Below are positions 8,001 through 16,180 of a stretch of 34,185 nucleotides of DNA, in pieces; within the stretch, counting starts at the first letter, position 1; the number at the start of each line of letters is the position of its first letter. Origin of the DNA: Planctomycetaceae bacterium (GTDB lineage Bacteria; Planctomycetota; Planctomycetia; Planctomycetales; Planctomycetaceae). The stretch spans positions 1-34,185 of the forward strand of contig PBMZ01000008.1 in the NCBI GenBank assembly GCA_002722955.1. The letters are read 5' to 3'. The notes beneath the pieces are model-generated. The model was not told the DNA's origin, made no database searches, and saw nothing but the letters and a program-made list of their open reading frames with translations. Position numbers and translations under genes: made by a program.

Positions 8001-9362
8001 TCACTTGTTATCCTTGAAGATACCGATGACCGTATCATCCAGCTCCACAAGGCCCCGGTTAGTGTCAACTTCGTAGAATCCAACCTTGTAGTGTGCGATT
8101 TTGCCATCAGGACTAATCACGACCCACAGCGGTAATTTGCCGCCCAATCGGCGAGGGTCACCAAACTGTTGTATGAATTTGCCGTTGTCGTAAACCACCG
8201 GATACCCTAAGTTCATGAAGCTCCTCAGCTTACGAGCAGAGCGGAGCCCTGATTCGACGGTCTCGGGCTTCTCAAATCGAGCATTGACGGCAACACCGAC
8301 GACCTTGACGCCCAAACGACCTCGCTTGTTTTGCAAGAAATCCAGGTAGCCAATCTGCCCGTATGGCTCGGTCAGCGGATCGTCCTTGTAATCCCAGAAG
8401 TGAAGGACAACAGTCTTACCTTTTAAGTCTTTTGAGGAAAAACGTTTACGGTCAATTGTCGGCAACTCAAATGCTGGTGCATTTTGCCCAACAAATCGTT
8501 TCGAGAGGCTCGAAAGATCACTTGTTCGTCGTGATTGAGCCTGAGCGTCTCGGCTGATAATTTGCGAAAACTGCTGAAATGGCGTCGATTTGCTGGTGTC
8601 CAAGATGTCGGGAATCACAGCTGACACTGCTGCAAGCTGATCTTTGCTCAATTCTGGTCGAGTCGCATTGGGCTTTCTGTTGAGTTTCCCCTGAAGTGTG
8701 ATCAGTGAAGAAATCGGCTTCTTCAGTTTCGCAAGCTGCGCGACGGCGACTTGCTTTGTCGAATCAAGTTCCATTTTGAGCGAGAACTGGTCGCCTCGGC
8801 CCATAAAGACGCGTTGCTCGGATTTCATGACAACCGAGGTTGCAGGATCAACCCACAACTTTTGCCGCCGGCCGAAATTGTTAACGACACCGATCTGAAA
8901 ACATTCGACGTTGCGAACTTTCTGCGTCGAGTCGACGGAATACTCGTATCGGCCGGCTGTCCAGACCTCACCCAACGATAGCTTATCGGGAAACTCAAAC
9001 ATCAGTTGCCGAAGGGCAAGTGGGTACTTGGTGTTGTTGTGGTCGTGCAACAGCTGGACCTTGGCCCGATTCTGTGCGTTGTTGTTCGAGTCCAATGTGA
9101 CTTGGCCAAATCGCTCGGGCCAAGACCATCCGCCGCCGCCTTGTTCATCGACCAAGAAATTGATGGTGTGACCGCTGTCTGTGGCAGTCACCAATGCATA
9201 GACGTTGAAGCGTTTGACCGGAGTTCTGTCGCCGGATCGTAGAATCTGGGTCAAGGTCCCCGAATATCGCAATTCAACAGCCGCTCCATCCGTGATTGGG
9301 CTTGCGGCAAATGAAAACAGGCACAAATTGATGAGCACAGAATTCAAAGGAGTTCTCCTCAC
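8001..9362 (-). CDS. Secreted thioredoxin-fold protein lacking redox cysteines
   Basis: About 453 residues from a GTG start at 9362 (VRRTPLNSV...), which gives a signal peptide LINLCLFSFAASPITDGA. The frame stays open to 9482 (ATG), but that part is proline-rich and reads through a G-rich repeat. An N-terminal beta-rich domain of about 200 residues comes first, then a linker, then a redoxin domain (about residues 295-450: GQNAPAFELPTIDRKRFSSKDLKGKTVVLHFWDY). The cis-proline region (KLPLWVVISPDGKI) is recognisable. At the place of a WCxxC active site the sequence is FWDYKDDPL, with Asp327 and Leu330 where the two cysteines would be. Disulfide exchange is therefore unlikely; a binding or scaffold role is inferred. 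Confidence 0.8.
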   Translation of the reverse strand: MRRTPLNSVLINLCLFSFAASPITDGAAVELRYSGTLTQILRSGDRTPVKRFNVYALVTATDSGHTINFLVDEQGGGGWSWPERFGQVTLDSNNNAQNRAKVQLLHDHNNTKYPLALRQLMFEFPDKLSLGEVWTAGRYEYSVDSTQKVRNVECFQIGVVNNFGRRQKLWVDPATSVVMKSEQRVFMGRGDQFSLKMELDSTKQVAVAQLAKLKKPISSLITLQGKLNRKPNATRPELSKDQLAAVSAVIPDILDTSKSTPFQQFSQIISRDAQAQSRRTSDLSSLSKRFVGQNAPAFELPTIDRKRFSSKDLKGKTVVLHFWDYKDDPLTEPYGQIGYLDFLQNKRGRLGVKVVGVAVNARFEKPETVESGLRSARKLRSFMNLGYPVVYDNGKFIQQFGDPRRLGGKLPLWVVISPDGKIAHYKVGFYEVDTNRGLVELDDTVIGIFKDNK

Positions 9363-9424
9363 TTTCGGGCAGTGACAATTGAACTTCCACCGTGAAGATT
9401 CATCGCCACGAATATATCCGGATG

Positions 9425-9446
9425 GAAAAAGGGGCAGGGGGGAGTG
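9425..9446 (+). repeat. G-rich motif (GGGGCAGGGGGGAGTG)
   Basis: A purine-rich run in the divergent gap upstream of the kinase gene. A similar motif on the minus strand lies at 17440-17460 (GGGCAGGGAGGGGGAGTG), and shorter forms lie at 2741-2751 and 3294-3305. The shared core and the AGTG end suggest a dispersed short repeat. The rest of the roughly 280-bp gap should hold promoters for both flanking genes, but I see no clear consensus. Confidence 0.4.
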
Positions 9447-9646
9447 CGGATATCGATTGTCCCAGAATGCACTGATTGCCACAAGGCTGCCAAGAAGTTG
9501 CTTAAAACATTGACGAAGCGCTTAGGTTGACCGTATCCTCAACCGTACTGGGGCCAGACTGTGTGAGTGATTCGCTGCTTTCGATAAAGCTAAGCAAAAC
9601 CCGTGCTCACCTCTAAACACTATCCTTGCGCCTTTAGGAACGCACC

Positions 9647-11683
9647 GTGGCTGACAAAAAAGACAACGCGGCCCAAGAAAACGAAAATGCCGTTGATGGT
9701 TATCAAATTTTGAACACCATCGCCGTTGGCAAAGCCAGCCAAGTCCTCGAAGTGCAAGAAGAGGGCGGCTCAGAACATTTTGCCATGAAGTCGCTGCTCC
9801 CCGAAGCACTGAAGTCCTCGGAAGAGCTCTCTACGCTGCAGTTCGAAGCTAAGGTCGGCAAGACGCTCGACCACCCCAACCTGATCAAGATTCATAAGAT
9901 CGTCGTTAAGAGAAAAAAGCACGCTTACATTTTGATGGACTTGTTTAAGTCTCTGAATCTCAAGGCGTACATCAACTCAGACCAAGCCGGCGTCCAAATG
10001 CGGCTGAAAAAGCTGATGGAGTCCGTCTGTCAGGCTTTGCAGCACATGCACGAAAAAGGCTGGGTCCACAAGGACGTAAAGCCAGACAACATCTTGATGA
10101 ACAAGAGCTCCGAAGTCCGACTGGTCGACTTCAGTCTTTCCGCAAAGGCCGCTGCGGGCTTGTCAAAAATGATGGGGGGCAAGGTCAAGGTCATTCAAGG
10201 CACGCGAACTTACATCGCCCCGGAAACAATCCGGAAACAAAAACCAATCCCGCAAACCGACCTGTATAGCCTTGGAATCACACTCTACGAAATCCTTGTT
10301 GGTCGTCCCCCTTTCACGGGAAACAACCCGAAGGATTTGTTGAAAGCACACATTGGCGTCGAGCCAGCACCGCCATCGGCAATCAACGAAAACGTGACAC
10401 CAGAATTGGATCGTTTCGTTCTAAAATTGATGGCCAAGAATCCAAAAAAACGGCCTGATTCGGCTGCGGATGCCTTTTCGGAATTCCGATCCATCAAGCT
10501 CTTCCACGAAGACGTTACTGCTGCAGAAAACCAACAAGCAGAGGACGCTGAGGGCTCGGAACAAGAAAAGATTCTCGAATCGTTCGGCGAAAGAGTCGAC
10601 AGCCGTACCGATGCTCGTCGGCAGGAGCTCATGCGAGACAATACTGACTTCCGCCAGCAAGCCGAGCAGGTGCTTGCCGAGAAGCAAGCCAAGATGGAAG
10701 AAGAGGAAAAGAGAAAGAAAGAGGCTCCCAAAGACTTGGAAAGAGCGATCAAGAGCAAGCCGTCAGAGCAAGAAAACGAAGGATCCCAAAAGGTCGTCGT
10801 CGTTCAGCAAGTCCAGCAGGTACCGATGCCAATCCCTGTACCAGCGGCTCCGGGTGAAACACCAGCGATGCCGATGCCGCCGGCTGGAGCATATCCGGTG
10901 CCGACGGAAATGCCAGCTGGAGCAATGCCCCCAGGAATGCCCAACGCGCAAGGGATGCCGCAGGTTCCGATGATGCCGTATCCCGTTCCAGTACATGCAA
11001 TGCCGCCAGAGCAGGGAGGGGCACCAATGGCGCCAGGACAACCGGCAATTCCTGGGCAACCAGCGCCGATGCCAGGCATGATGCCACCTCCGGTTGTGAT
11101 GCAACCAGTGCAAGAGGCTCAACAGACTGCACCAGCTCAACCAGCAGCTCCGCAACCTGCTGCCCCACCAGCAGCAACTCAACCCGCTACTCAACCGGTA
11201 GCCTTTCAGCAACCGGCAGTTCCCGCTCAGCCTGAGGCTCCGGCTGCTCCCGTGCCAACTCAAAATGCGGCTCCCGCAGCTCCGCCTCAAAATGTAGAGG
11301 CTGACCTTCCGATCGCCCAAGACCTTACCGAATTCACATCCGCACCGACGGCAGAAGCAGGAAACTCCACCCCCGAATCGCCGCCTCAACCAGAACCTGC
11401 AGCCTTTGTGAATCCAGATGCCGATATTCCGGTCGCTCAAGACATTTCGGAATTCATGACAAACCTGGGCCCCGACGCGCCTAAAGAAAATCAAGCCGAC
11501 AAAGCTCCCAAACCAGACAAAATCGATGATGGCTTCGTCGTGTCATTTGGGGATGAAAGCGATGAACAGCCAGCAGCTAAGGCAACGGAAGAAGGCAGTC
11601 AGGCACAAGAACCGAAAGCGGACGACAAACCGGATGTTGACCCCGACTTGCCGTATATGGTCGAATTGCCGGATGTTTCGTGA
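9647..11683 (+). CDS. Hanks-type Ser/Thr protein kinase with Pro/Gln/Ala-rich tail
   Basis: A 678-residue protein from a GTG start with AGGA 7 nt upstream. The kinase domain spans about residues 18-285: VAIK-type lysine Lys48 (FAMKSL), Glu67, catalytic loop HKDVKPDNIL (141-150, Asp143), metal-binding motif DFS (161-163) in place of DFG, and YIAPE (189-193). The glycine loop is reduced (VGKASQV). All catalytic charged residues are present, so activity is plausible. Residues 290-390 are charged and helical; 388-545 are low-complexity Pro/Met/Ala/Gln. A motif DxP(I/V)AQD(L/I)(S/T)EF occurs twice, at 553-563 and 593-603. No transmembrane helix is visible, so this kinase is probably cytosolic. The PP2C phosphatase at 2752 is a possible antagonist. 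Confidence 0.92.
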   Translation: MADKKDNAAQENENAVDGYQILNTIAVGKASQVLEVQEEGGSEHFAMKSLLPEALKSSEELSTLQFEAKVGKTLDHPNLIKIHKIVVKRKKHAYILMDLFKSLNLKAYINSDQAGVQMRLKKLMESVCQALQHMHEKGWVHKDVKPDNILMNKSSEVRLVDFSLSAKAAAGLSKMMGGKVKVIQGTRTYIAPETIRKQKPIPQTDLYSLGITLYEILVGRPPFTGNNPKDLLKAHIGVEPAPPSAINENVTPELDRFVLKLMAKNPKKRPDSAADAFSEFRSIKLFHEDVTAAENQQAEDAEGSEQEKILESFGERVDSRTDARRQELMRDNTDFRQQAEQVLAEKQAKMEEEEKRKKEAPKDLERAIKSKPSEQENEGSQKVVVVQQVQQVPMPIPVPAAPGETPAMPMPPAGAYPVPTEMPAGAMPPGMPNAQGMPQVPMMPYPVPVHAMPPEQGGAPMAPGQPAIPGQPAPMPGMMPPPVVMQPVQEAQQTAPAQPAAPQPAAPPAATQPATQPVAFQQPAVPAQPEAPAAPVPTQNAAPAAPPQNVEADLPIAQDLTEFTSAPTAEAGNSTPESPPQPEPAAFVNPDADIPVAQDISEFMTNLGPDAPKENQADKAPKPDKIDDGFVVSFGDESDEQPAAKATEEGSQAQEPKADDKPDVDPDLPYMVELPDVS

Positions 11684-11835
11684 CTGAATTGCCAGATTCG
11701 TCCAAAATTGGCACAATCGATAGATCGCTTTTACACCTTTCGCGTGTTTCGGCACGCCATCAATTTGCACCAGTTCTGTGTGCAACCTCAACATTCCGCT
11801 GCATTCGTCAGCTTTCGTCCTTCCAAGGCACCCTC

Positions 11836-12816
11836 ATGGCCACAGCGAAACTTCCACCACTTCCATTTGAAAAACCCATTTTTGAATTGGAAGACCAAAT
11901 CGGTAATCTTGAATCTCAGCCCGATCCTAGCGCAGCCACAAAAGACGCCATCCGCAACATGCGGACGGAATTGAACAAGGTGAAACGCGACGTGTACGAG
12001 AATCTCGATCCGTGGCAAACCGTGCTGGTGGCACGCCATCAAAATCGACCCCAGACTTTGGACTACATCGAGTTGCTGTTTGATGAGTTCATCGAGCTGC
12101 ACGGAGACAGGGCGTTCCGAGACGACCGAGCTTTGTTATCTGGCTTCGCAAAACTCGAAGACGAAAAGATCATGTTCATCGGCCAACACAAAGGCCGCGA
12201 TCTGGACGAACGCAACGAGCACAATTATGGAATGGCTCACCCGGAAGGATATCGCAAAGCGCTTTCGAAGATGGAATTGGCGGCCAAGTTCGACTTGCCC
12301 GTCGTTTGTTTCATCGACACTGGCGGAGCTTATCCTGGTGTGGGCGCCGAGGAACGTGGCCAAGCTTATCAGATCGCGTTCAATCTGCGCGAGATGGCTG
12401 GCCTGAAAACCCCCGTCATCTGCGTCGTGATCGGTGAGGGCGGATCCGGTGGCGCTCTCGGAATCGGCATCGGCGATCATGTGGCCGTGTTGCAGTTCGC
12501 CTACTATTCCGTTATCAGTCCCGAAGGCTGTGCTGGCATTTTGTGGAAGCATGCCAAGCATCGCGAAGAGGCCGCCAAGGCCTTGAGATTTACATCCAAA
12601 GATCTCTTACGCTATGGCGTGATCGACGAGATCATACCCGAGCCGCTCGGTGGCGCCCACCGAGATCATCGCAAGATGGCGACTTCGCTCAAGAGCTCGT
12701 TGATCGCCGCGATCCGCGATCTGAAAGGACTTTCTGTTGACGAATTGATGGATCGTCGGTATGAAAAGTTCCGCCGTATGGGCGTCTTCGAAGAAGCAGC
12801 CCATACGGAAGCGTAG
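11836..12816 (+). CDS. accA: Acetyl-CoA carboxylase carboxyltransferase subunit alpha
   Basis: 326 residues from the ATG at 11836 (MATAKLPPLPFEKP), close to the roughly 319 usual for the family. With AccD it transfers the carboxyl group from carboxybiotin-BCCP to acetyl-CoA, making malonyl-CoA for fatty-acid synthesis. Diagnostic segments are RPQTLDYIELLFDEFIELHG, IDTGGAYPGVGAEERGQ, GEGGSGGALGIGIGD and YYSVISPEGCAGILWK. The frame stays open upstream to a GTG at 11680 that overlaps the kinase stop, but this extra part does not resemble AccA. The kinase gene ends about 150 nt upstream on the same strand. accD is not in the window. Confidence 0.95.
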   Translation: MATAKLPPLPFEKPIFELEDQIGNLESQPDPSAATKDAIRNMRTELNKVKRDVYENLDPWQTVLVARHQNRPQTLDYIELLFDEFIELHGDRAFRDDRALLSGFAKLEDEKIMFIGQHKGRDLDERNEHNYGMAHPEGYRKALSKMELAAKFDLPVVCFIDTGGAYPGVGAEERGQAYQIAFNLREMAGLKTPVICVVIGEGGSGGALGIGIGDHVAVLQFAYYSVISPEGCAGILWKHAKHREEAAKALRFTSKDLLRYGVIDEIIPEPLGGAHRDHRKMATSLKSSLIAAIRDLKGLSVDELMDRRYEKFRRMGVFEEAAHTEA

Positions 12817-12921
12817 ACTCGCAAAACACTGCATACATAGCGAAATGGACTCGGACAGCAACGTCCGATAATGTTCGTTATGTTAAATTCTTGGTGCCGC
12901 CGCAAACCAAACTGTTCGCGG

Positions 12922-13614
12922 TCACAAAGGTGGCACGGCGACTCGATCGGCGCGACGCGGTTTGTCTTCTTCTGGCTCGCTCGGATCGGATAGCAAACCT
13001 TTGATGGACTCGGGGCCCAGTTCGATTGGGATCTCGATGGGAAGATTTGGTGGGGTCACGCCGATTGGCGGTATTTGGGATGCTTCGCCTGGCTCGGAAC
13101 TCCCCTCGCCCGATCGACTTTGCAAGGGTGCCAAATAGGGAGAGATCATCTCTGCGACTCCGTCTGGAAGTACCGGCACCAGACCATTCATCACGCGCGC
13201 AGCAACGCGTCCAGAAAATGATGAGAGCACGGATGCGCGGATTTCGTTGGCACTCAAAGTCGCCACGAAAAATGTCATGACGAAACAGAAAAGTGCCCCC
13301 TTCGCAAAACCGAAAAGAGCCCCCAAATGGCGATCGTATTCTTCAAATCGTTTCTTCTCGATCCAGCTCTTCAATTTGAAAGCACCGAAAAACGACACGA
13401 ATGAAAACATCAGATACAGAATCAACATCGCCACCCACCGATCGAACGGCGGCGTTAAACTGATGTAGGGCGTCAGCAGCAATGACAACGGCTCGGCGAA
13501 CGAGAAGCAAAGCAGGATGCCTCCAATCGCCGCAAATTGCCAAACGACACCTTTGACGGCACCGCGGTAAACAGCCAGGGCGAGAATCAGAAATACGATC
13601 AGGTCATACCACAT
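12922..13614 (-). CDS. CvpA-family membrane protein
   Basis: A 230-residue protein. About four hydrophobic helices occupy the first 125 residues (DLIVFLILALAVYRGAVKG, VWQFAAIGGILLCFSFAEPL, VAMLILYLMFSFVSFFGAF, GFAKGALFCFVMTFFVATL), with the ALAVYRGAVKGV and GALFGFAKG segments typical of CvpA. In E. coli CvpA is linked to colicin V production and envelope homeostasis. The C-terminal 80 residues are Pro/Glu-rich and probably unstructured. It lies downstream of dtd on the same strand with a hairpin-containing gap of about 96 bp. Confidence 0.85.
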   Translation of the reverse strand: MWYDLIVFLILALAVYRGAVKGVVWQFAAIGGILLCFSFAEPLSLLLTPYISLTPPFDRWVAMLILYLMFSFVSFFGAFKLKSWIEKKRFEEYDRHLGALFGFAKGALFCFVMTFFVATLSANEIRASVLSSFSGRVAARVMNGLVPVLPDGVAEMISPYLAPLQSRSGEGSSEPGEASQIPPIGVTPPNLPIEIPIELGPESIKGLLSDPSEPEEDKPRRADRVAVPPL

Positions 13615-13640
13615 TTCAGTCTTGCCATTCGACGTTTTGG

Positions 13641-13700
13641 CTCTGCGAGTCCGTCGCGGAGCTGCTCAAAGGAATTGTCCTGCGAGCGGAGTCGCAGGAC
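13641..13700. repeat. Pair of hairpins between dtd and the cvpA-like gene
   Basis: Two adjacent inverted repeats. The first pairs CTCTGCGA (13641-13648) with TCGCGGAG (13654-13661) with one G-T pair. The second perfectly pairs GTCCTGCGA (13677-13685) with TCGCAGGAC (13692-13700) around a 6-base loop. Both share a TGCGA core, so they may be two diverged copies of one REP-like unit. A role in termination or mRNA stability between the two minus-strand genes is possible. Confidence 0.6.
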
Positions 13701-13710
13701 CACGGGATTT

Positions 13711-14160
13711 CTAGAATTGTTTCTCGCTATCAATCAATAAAGTCACCGGGCCATCATTGACCAACTCAACATCCATATGAACTTGAAAACGACCAGTCTC
13801 GACTTCGATTCCTTGCCCTTCCACTTCGGCGACGAACCCTTGATACAGCCGATCTGCGATTTCTGGCCGAGCTGCCGCCACGAAGCTTGGACGACGCCCC
13901 TTGCGGCAATCTCCAAGAAGGGTGAACTGACTCACAACCAACATTTTCCCGCCGACATCAGCCAGGGAAAGATTCATCTTGCCGTCTTCGTCTTCGAAAA
14001 CTCGCAAGCCTGAGATCTTCTGGGCCATGTAGACGACTTCGTTTTCTCCGTCACCATCAGAGACTCCCAGCAGGACAAGAAACCCTCGATCAATCTGACC
14101 GACGACTTCGCCGTCAACCGTGACACTTGCCCGAGAAACTCGCTGCACTACTGCTCTCAA
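13711..14160 (-). CDS. dtd: D-aminoacyl-tRNA deacylase
   Basis: 149 residues, the standard length for this family. The enzyme hydrolyses D-amino acids (and glycine mischarged on tRNA-Ala) from tRNA in the cytosol. The start [17 protein letters not shown], the [17 protein letters not shown] motif (active-site SQFTL) and the [10 protein letters not shown] end (Gly-cisPro motif GPVT) are diagnostic. The start codon is unambiguous. Confidence 0.96.
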   Translation of the reverse strand: MRAVVQRVSRASVTVDGEVVGQIDRGFLVLLGVSDGDGENEVVYMAQKISGLRVFEDEDGKMNLSLADVGGKMLVVSQFTLLGDCRKGRRPSFVAAARPEIADRLYQGFVAEVEGQGIEVETGRFQVHMDVELVNDGPVTLLIDSEKQF

Positions 14161-14244
14161 AGCGTCTCCCCGTCAACACTGTTGATGATTATTCACTGTG
14201 CATGTTGTCATCAAAATCTGAATTGACGTCAATACCGACGAGCC

Positions 14245-14305
14245 CGTGGCGTAAGCTTCCAGCTTGTGGACCTAAAAGCATCGCAAGCTGGAAGCTTACG
14301 CCACG
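14245..14305. repeat. 22-bp perfect inverted repeat
   Basis: Arms 14245-14266 (starting CGTGGCGTAAGCTTCC) and 14284-14305 (ending GGAAGCTTACGCCACG) are exact complements around a 17-base loop. It lies in the roughly 200-bp gap between dtd and the metallophosphoesterase gene, both on the minus strand. The stem is longer than needed for a terminator and no clear T-run follows, which fits a dispersed palindromic element. Confidence 0.8.
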
Positions 14306-14359
14306 AGTCCCCCACTACCCTGCTCTTCCCTACCCTTCTTCACTTCAACGAGACAACAA

Positions 14360-15151
14360 TCAATAGATACCAGCCCGGCGTTCCTTGCTTGGCAAGACCT
14401 CGAGACACGTCGACCACCATCCGGACATGATGGTTTCGATGAATTCTTCCGGCAGCTTTTCGCCCGCCATCTCACGTGCCAGCCGTTCGTGATCATAAAC
14501 GAGCGGCACGAATTCAATTTCATAAGGTCCACTTGGAGCATCGTCACCAGTTCTTAGCAGCGTGTACCACACATTCGTGCGGCCATCATTCTCGGGACGC
14601 CCCAAAACTCCAACGTTGACAAAACGGCGATTACGGCTCAGTTCGCGTTCCCAATGAATGCCTGTGTGAGTTCCAAAGATCAACTCGCTCTCGAAATCGT
14701 CAGCCAGTTTGTTCAGAAAGTGGGTCGATGTCGTCGACTGCCACAAGAATTCGTTCGTCTTTCTGGGGCTTCCGTGACACAGTAAGACACTCAAGCCATC
14801 CAATTCGAGCCGTCCTTCCGTTGGCAACTCCTTCATCCAATCTCGATGGCACTGGCTCGTGTTTTCATACGTGTAGTCATAGCTGATTTGCGCGAAATGG
14901 TTGTCCCGAGGGTCCGTGTATCCACATTGACAATTGTCCATTCCGTTTCCAATACCGTTGTCATAATTGCCTTGAATGCACTCAACGCCAGCATCATGAA
15001 TTACATCAAAAACACGATCGGGGTGAGGCCCGAAGGCGCCAAGATCACCAAGGCAATACAGTTTCTCAGCCCCTCGACCGCGCGCATCGCGGACCGCGGC
15101 GTCGAGCGCCAGATAGTTGTTGTAAACTCCGCCGAAGAAGGCTAACTGCAT
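14360..15151 (-). CDS. Calcineurin-like metallophosphoesterase, divergent
   Basis: 263 residues from ATG at 15151 (MQLAFFGGVYNNYLAL). The frame stays open to 15232, but that part reads through a palindromic repeat. Family motifs present are GDLG (35-38), GNYD (61-64), CHGSP (125-129) and GTHTG (160-164), like the YfcE group of binuclear phosphoesterases. The first motif, normally DxH(GN), is GGVYNN, so both metal ligands there are replaced (Gly8, Tyr10). The last motif is GTHT instead of GHTH. Metal binding may be altered, or activity lost. It lies about 120 nt downstream of the radical SAM gene on the same strand, with a palindrome between. Confidence 0.85.
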   Translation of the reverse strand: MQLAFFGGVYNNYLALDAAVRDARGRGAEKLYCLGDLGAFGPHPDRVFDVIHDAGVECIQGNYDNGIGNGMDNCQCGYTDPRDNHFAQISYDYTYENTSQCHRDWMKELPTEGRLELDGLSVLLCHGSPRKTNEFLWQSTTSTHFLNKLADDFESELIFGTHTGIHWERELSRNRRFVNVGVLGRPENDGRTNVWYTLLRTGDDAPSGPYEIEFVPLVYDHERLAREMAGEKLPEEFIETIMSGWWSTCLEVLPSKERRAGIY

Positions 15152-15194
15152 TGTGTTAATCAAGTTGCTTAGATTCAGTCGGCCAATATTGCGA

Positions 15195-15263
15195 TCGTTT
15201 AACCCGTCGCCGCAGACGAGGAGCATGTCCAATAATCCTCGCCTGCGGCGACGGGTTAAACGA
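15195..15263. repeat. Long palindrome of family B (copy 1)
   Basis: 28-bp arms at 15195-15222 (starting TCGTTTAACCCGTCGCCG) and 15236-15263, with one mismatch and a 13-base loop. It lies between the radical SAM and metallophosphoesterase genes. The outer sequence TCGTTTAACCCGT(C/A)GCCG(C/T)AG is shared with the palindrome at 26466, so both belong to one dispersed family. Confidence 0.85.
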
Positions 15264-15271
15264 CGAAGAAA

Positions 15272-16177
15272 TCACGTAATCGTAGAACGACTTTGCTCAA
15301 TCTGATTCACAGACGTGTTCGTGCAAATCGCGCCGTATTGATAGCACGTGTAGCAAGCACCATGACTCAAAGCGAATGGAGTCCGAGCGTCACTTAACGA
15401 TTGACCAAGGTGAGCATCTGGTGCTTCCAAAAGGATGGGGCACACGGCGACGCCGCGATCTGTGACGATTCGGCTGTGAGTGCAAATCAATTGACCGGCA
15501 TCGTAGTCGTCCATCATTTCGCAGGTTACACGATCATGAACCCCGTAGCCCTCCGTACGAGTTGCTTCCGCGCCAATTTGTAAACGAGGCAACACCTTTA
15601 ACCGCGGCCGCGTGTATCCGTACTCATGCAAGACTTGCCGAAATCGCCCAAGCACATCTTGGTCTTCCTCCAGCTCCCAAGTACGCGTCATTGTGATGAT
15701 TGGCATGAACCCGTATTCCACCAACATCTGAACCCCACGCATCGCCCGTTCGAACGTGTTCTCACCACGGATGGGATCATTGATTTCTGGGGTTGGCCCA
15801 TCGATAGAGACTCGAAATTCGAGCGAATAGATCGACGCCGCTTCGGCATCTCGTAGCCTCTCGAGCCAGTCTGTTTTGAAGACCGTTGCGTTGGTCAGAA
15901 CGGTGGCTGGCCCGTATTGAAGCGTGAGTTCCAGAATCGGCACCATCTCTCGATTCAAGAACGGTTCGCCGCCGGTGAAATAATATTCCTTAACTCCGTG
16001 CTCAATCGACTCTTTAAGCCGTCGTTCGACTTCCTCAAGGCCAAGGTAACCGAAGCTATCGTTATGAGGACTGCAGCTGATGAAACAGTGCGTGCATTTC
16101 AAATTGCAACGAGTGCCGGCAACTTGAAACCACAACTCGTCCAGAGCCTGAAGCTCCACCGTTGGACAATCGACCAT
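15272..16177 (-). CDS. Radical SAM enzyme with C-terminal SPASM/twitch-like cysteines
   Basis: 301 residues. The cluster-binding motif CNLKCTHC (Cys24, Cys28, Cys31) binds the [4Fe-4S] that cleaves S-adenosylmethionine; YYFTGGEPFLN (GGEP 69-72) contacts SAM, and SIDGP is the usual later motif. The C-terminal part has Cys232, Cys246 (CTHSRIVTDRGVAVC), Cys275, Cys278 and Cys285 (CYTCYQYGAIC), suggesting an auxiliary Fe-S cluster as in SPASM/twitch enzymes. No precursor peptide gene is visible nearby. The substrate is unknown. The start codon lies 3 nt after the stop of the FAD oxidoreductase gene (TAG-CAC-ATG), so the two are translationally coupled. Confidence 0.9.
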   Translation of the reverse strand: MVDCPTVELQALDELWFQVAGTRCNLKCTHCFISCSPHNDSFGYLGLEEVERRLKESIEHGVKEYYFTGGEPFLNREMVPILELTLQYGPATVLTNATVFKTDWLERLRDAEAASIYSLEFRVSIDGPTPEINDPIRGENTFERAMRGVQMLVEYGFMPIITMTRTWELEEDQDVLGRFRQVLHEYGYTRPRLKVLPRLQIGAEATRTEGYGVHDRVTCEMMDDYDAGQLICTHSRIVTDRGVAVCPILLEAPDAHLGQSLSDARTPFALSHGACYTCYQYGAICTNTSVNQIEQSRSTIT

Positions 16178-16180
16178 GTG

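Noticed and set aside
9363..9482. N-terminal extension of the redoxin-like protein to an upstream ATG
   Set aside because: It reads through the G-rich repeat and would place the signal peptide 40 residues inside; the GTG start at 9362 fits better.
10763..11494. Long antisense ORF (243 codons) opposite the kinase tail
   Set aside because: It is rich in Trp, Arg, His and Cys with no domain, as expected for the complement of a Pro/Gln/Ala-rich coding region.
11680..11835. Upstream extension of accA to a GTG overlapping the kinase stop
   Set aside because: The extra 52 residues do not resemble AccA; the ATG at 11836 gives the family's normal length and N-terminus.
12850..12875. Weak hairpin CGGAC/GTCCG after accA as terminator
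   Set aside because: Only five to six pairs and no T-run on either strand.
15152..15232. N-terminal extension of the metallophosphoesterase
   Set aside because: It is encoded by the palindrome arm; the family's first strand begins at the ATG at 15151.
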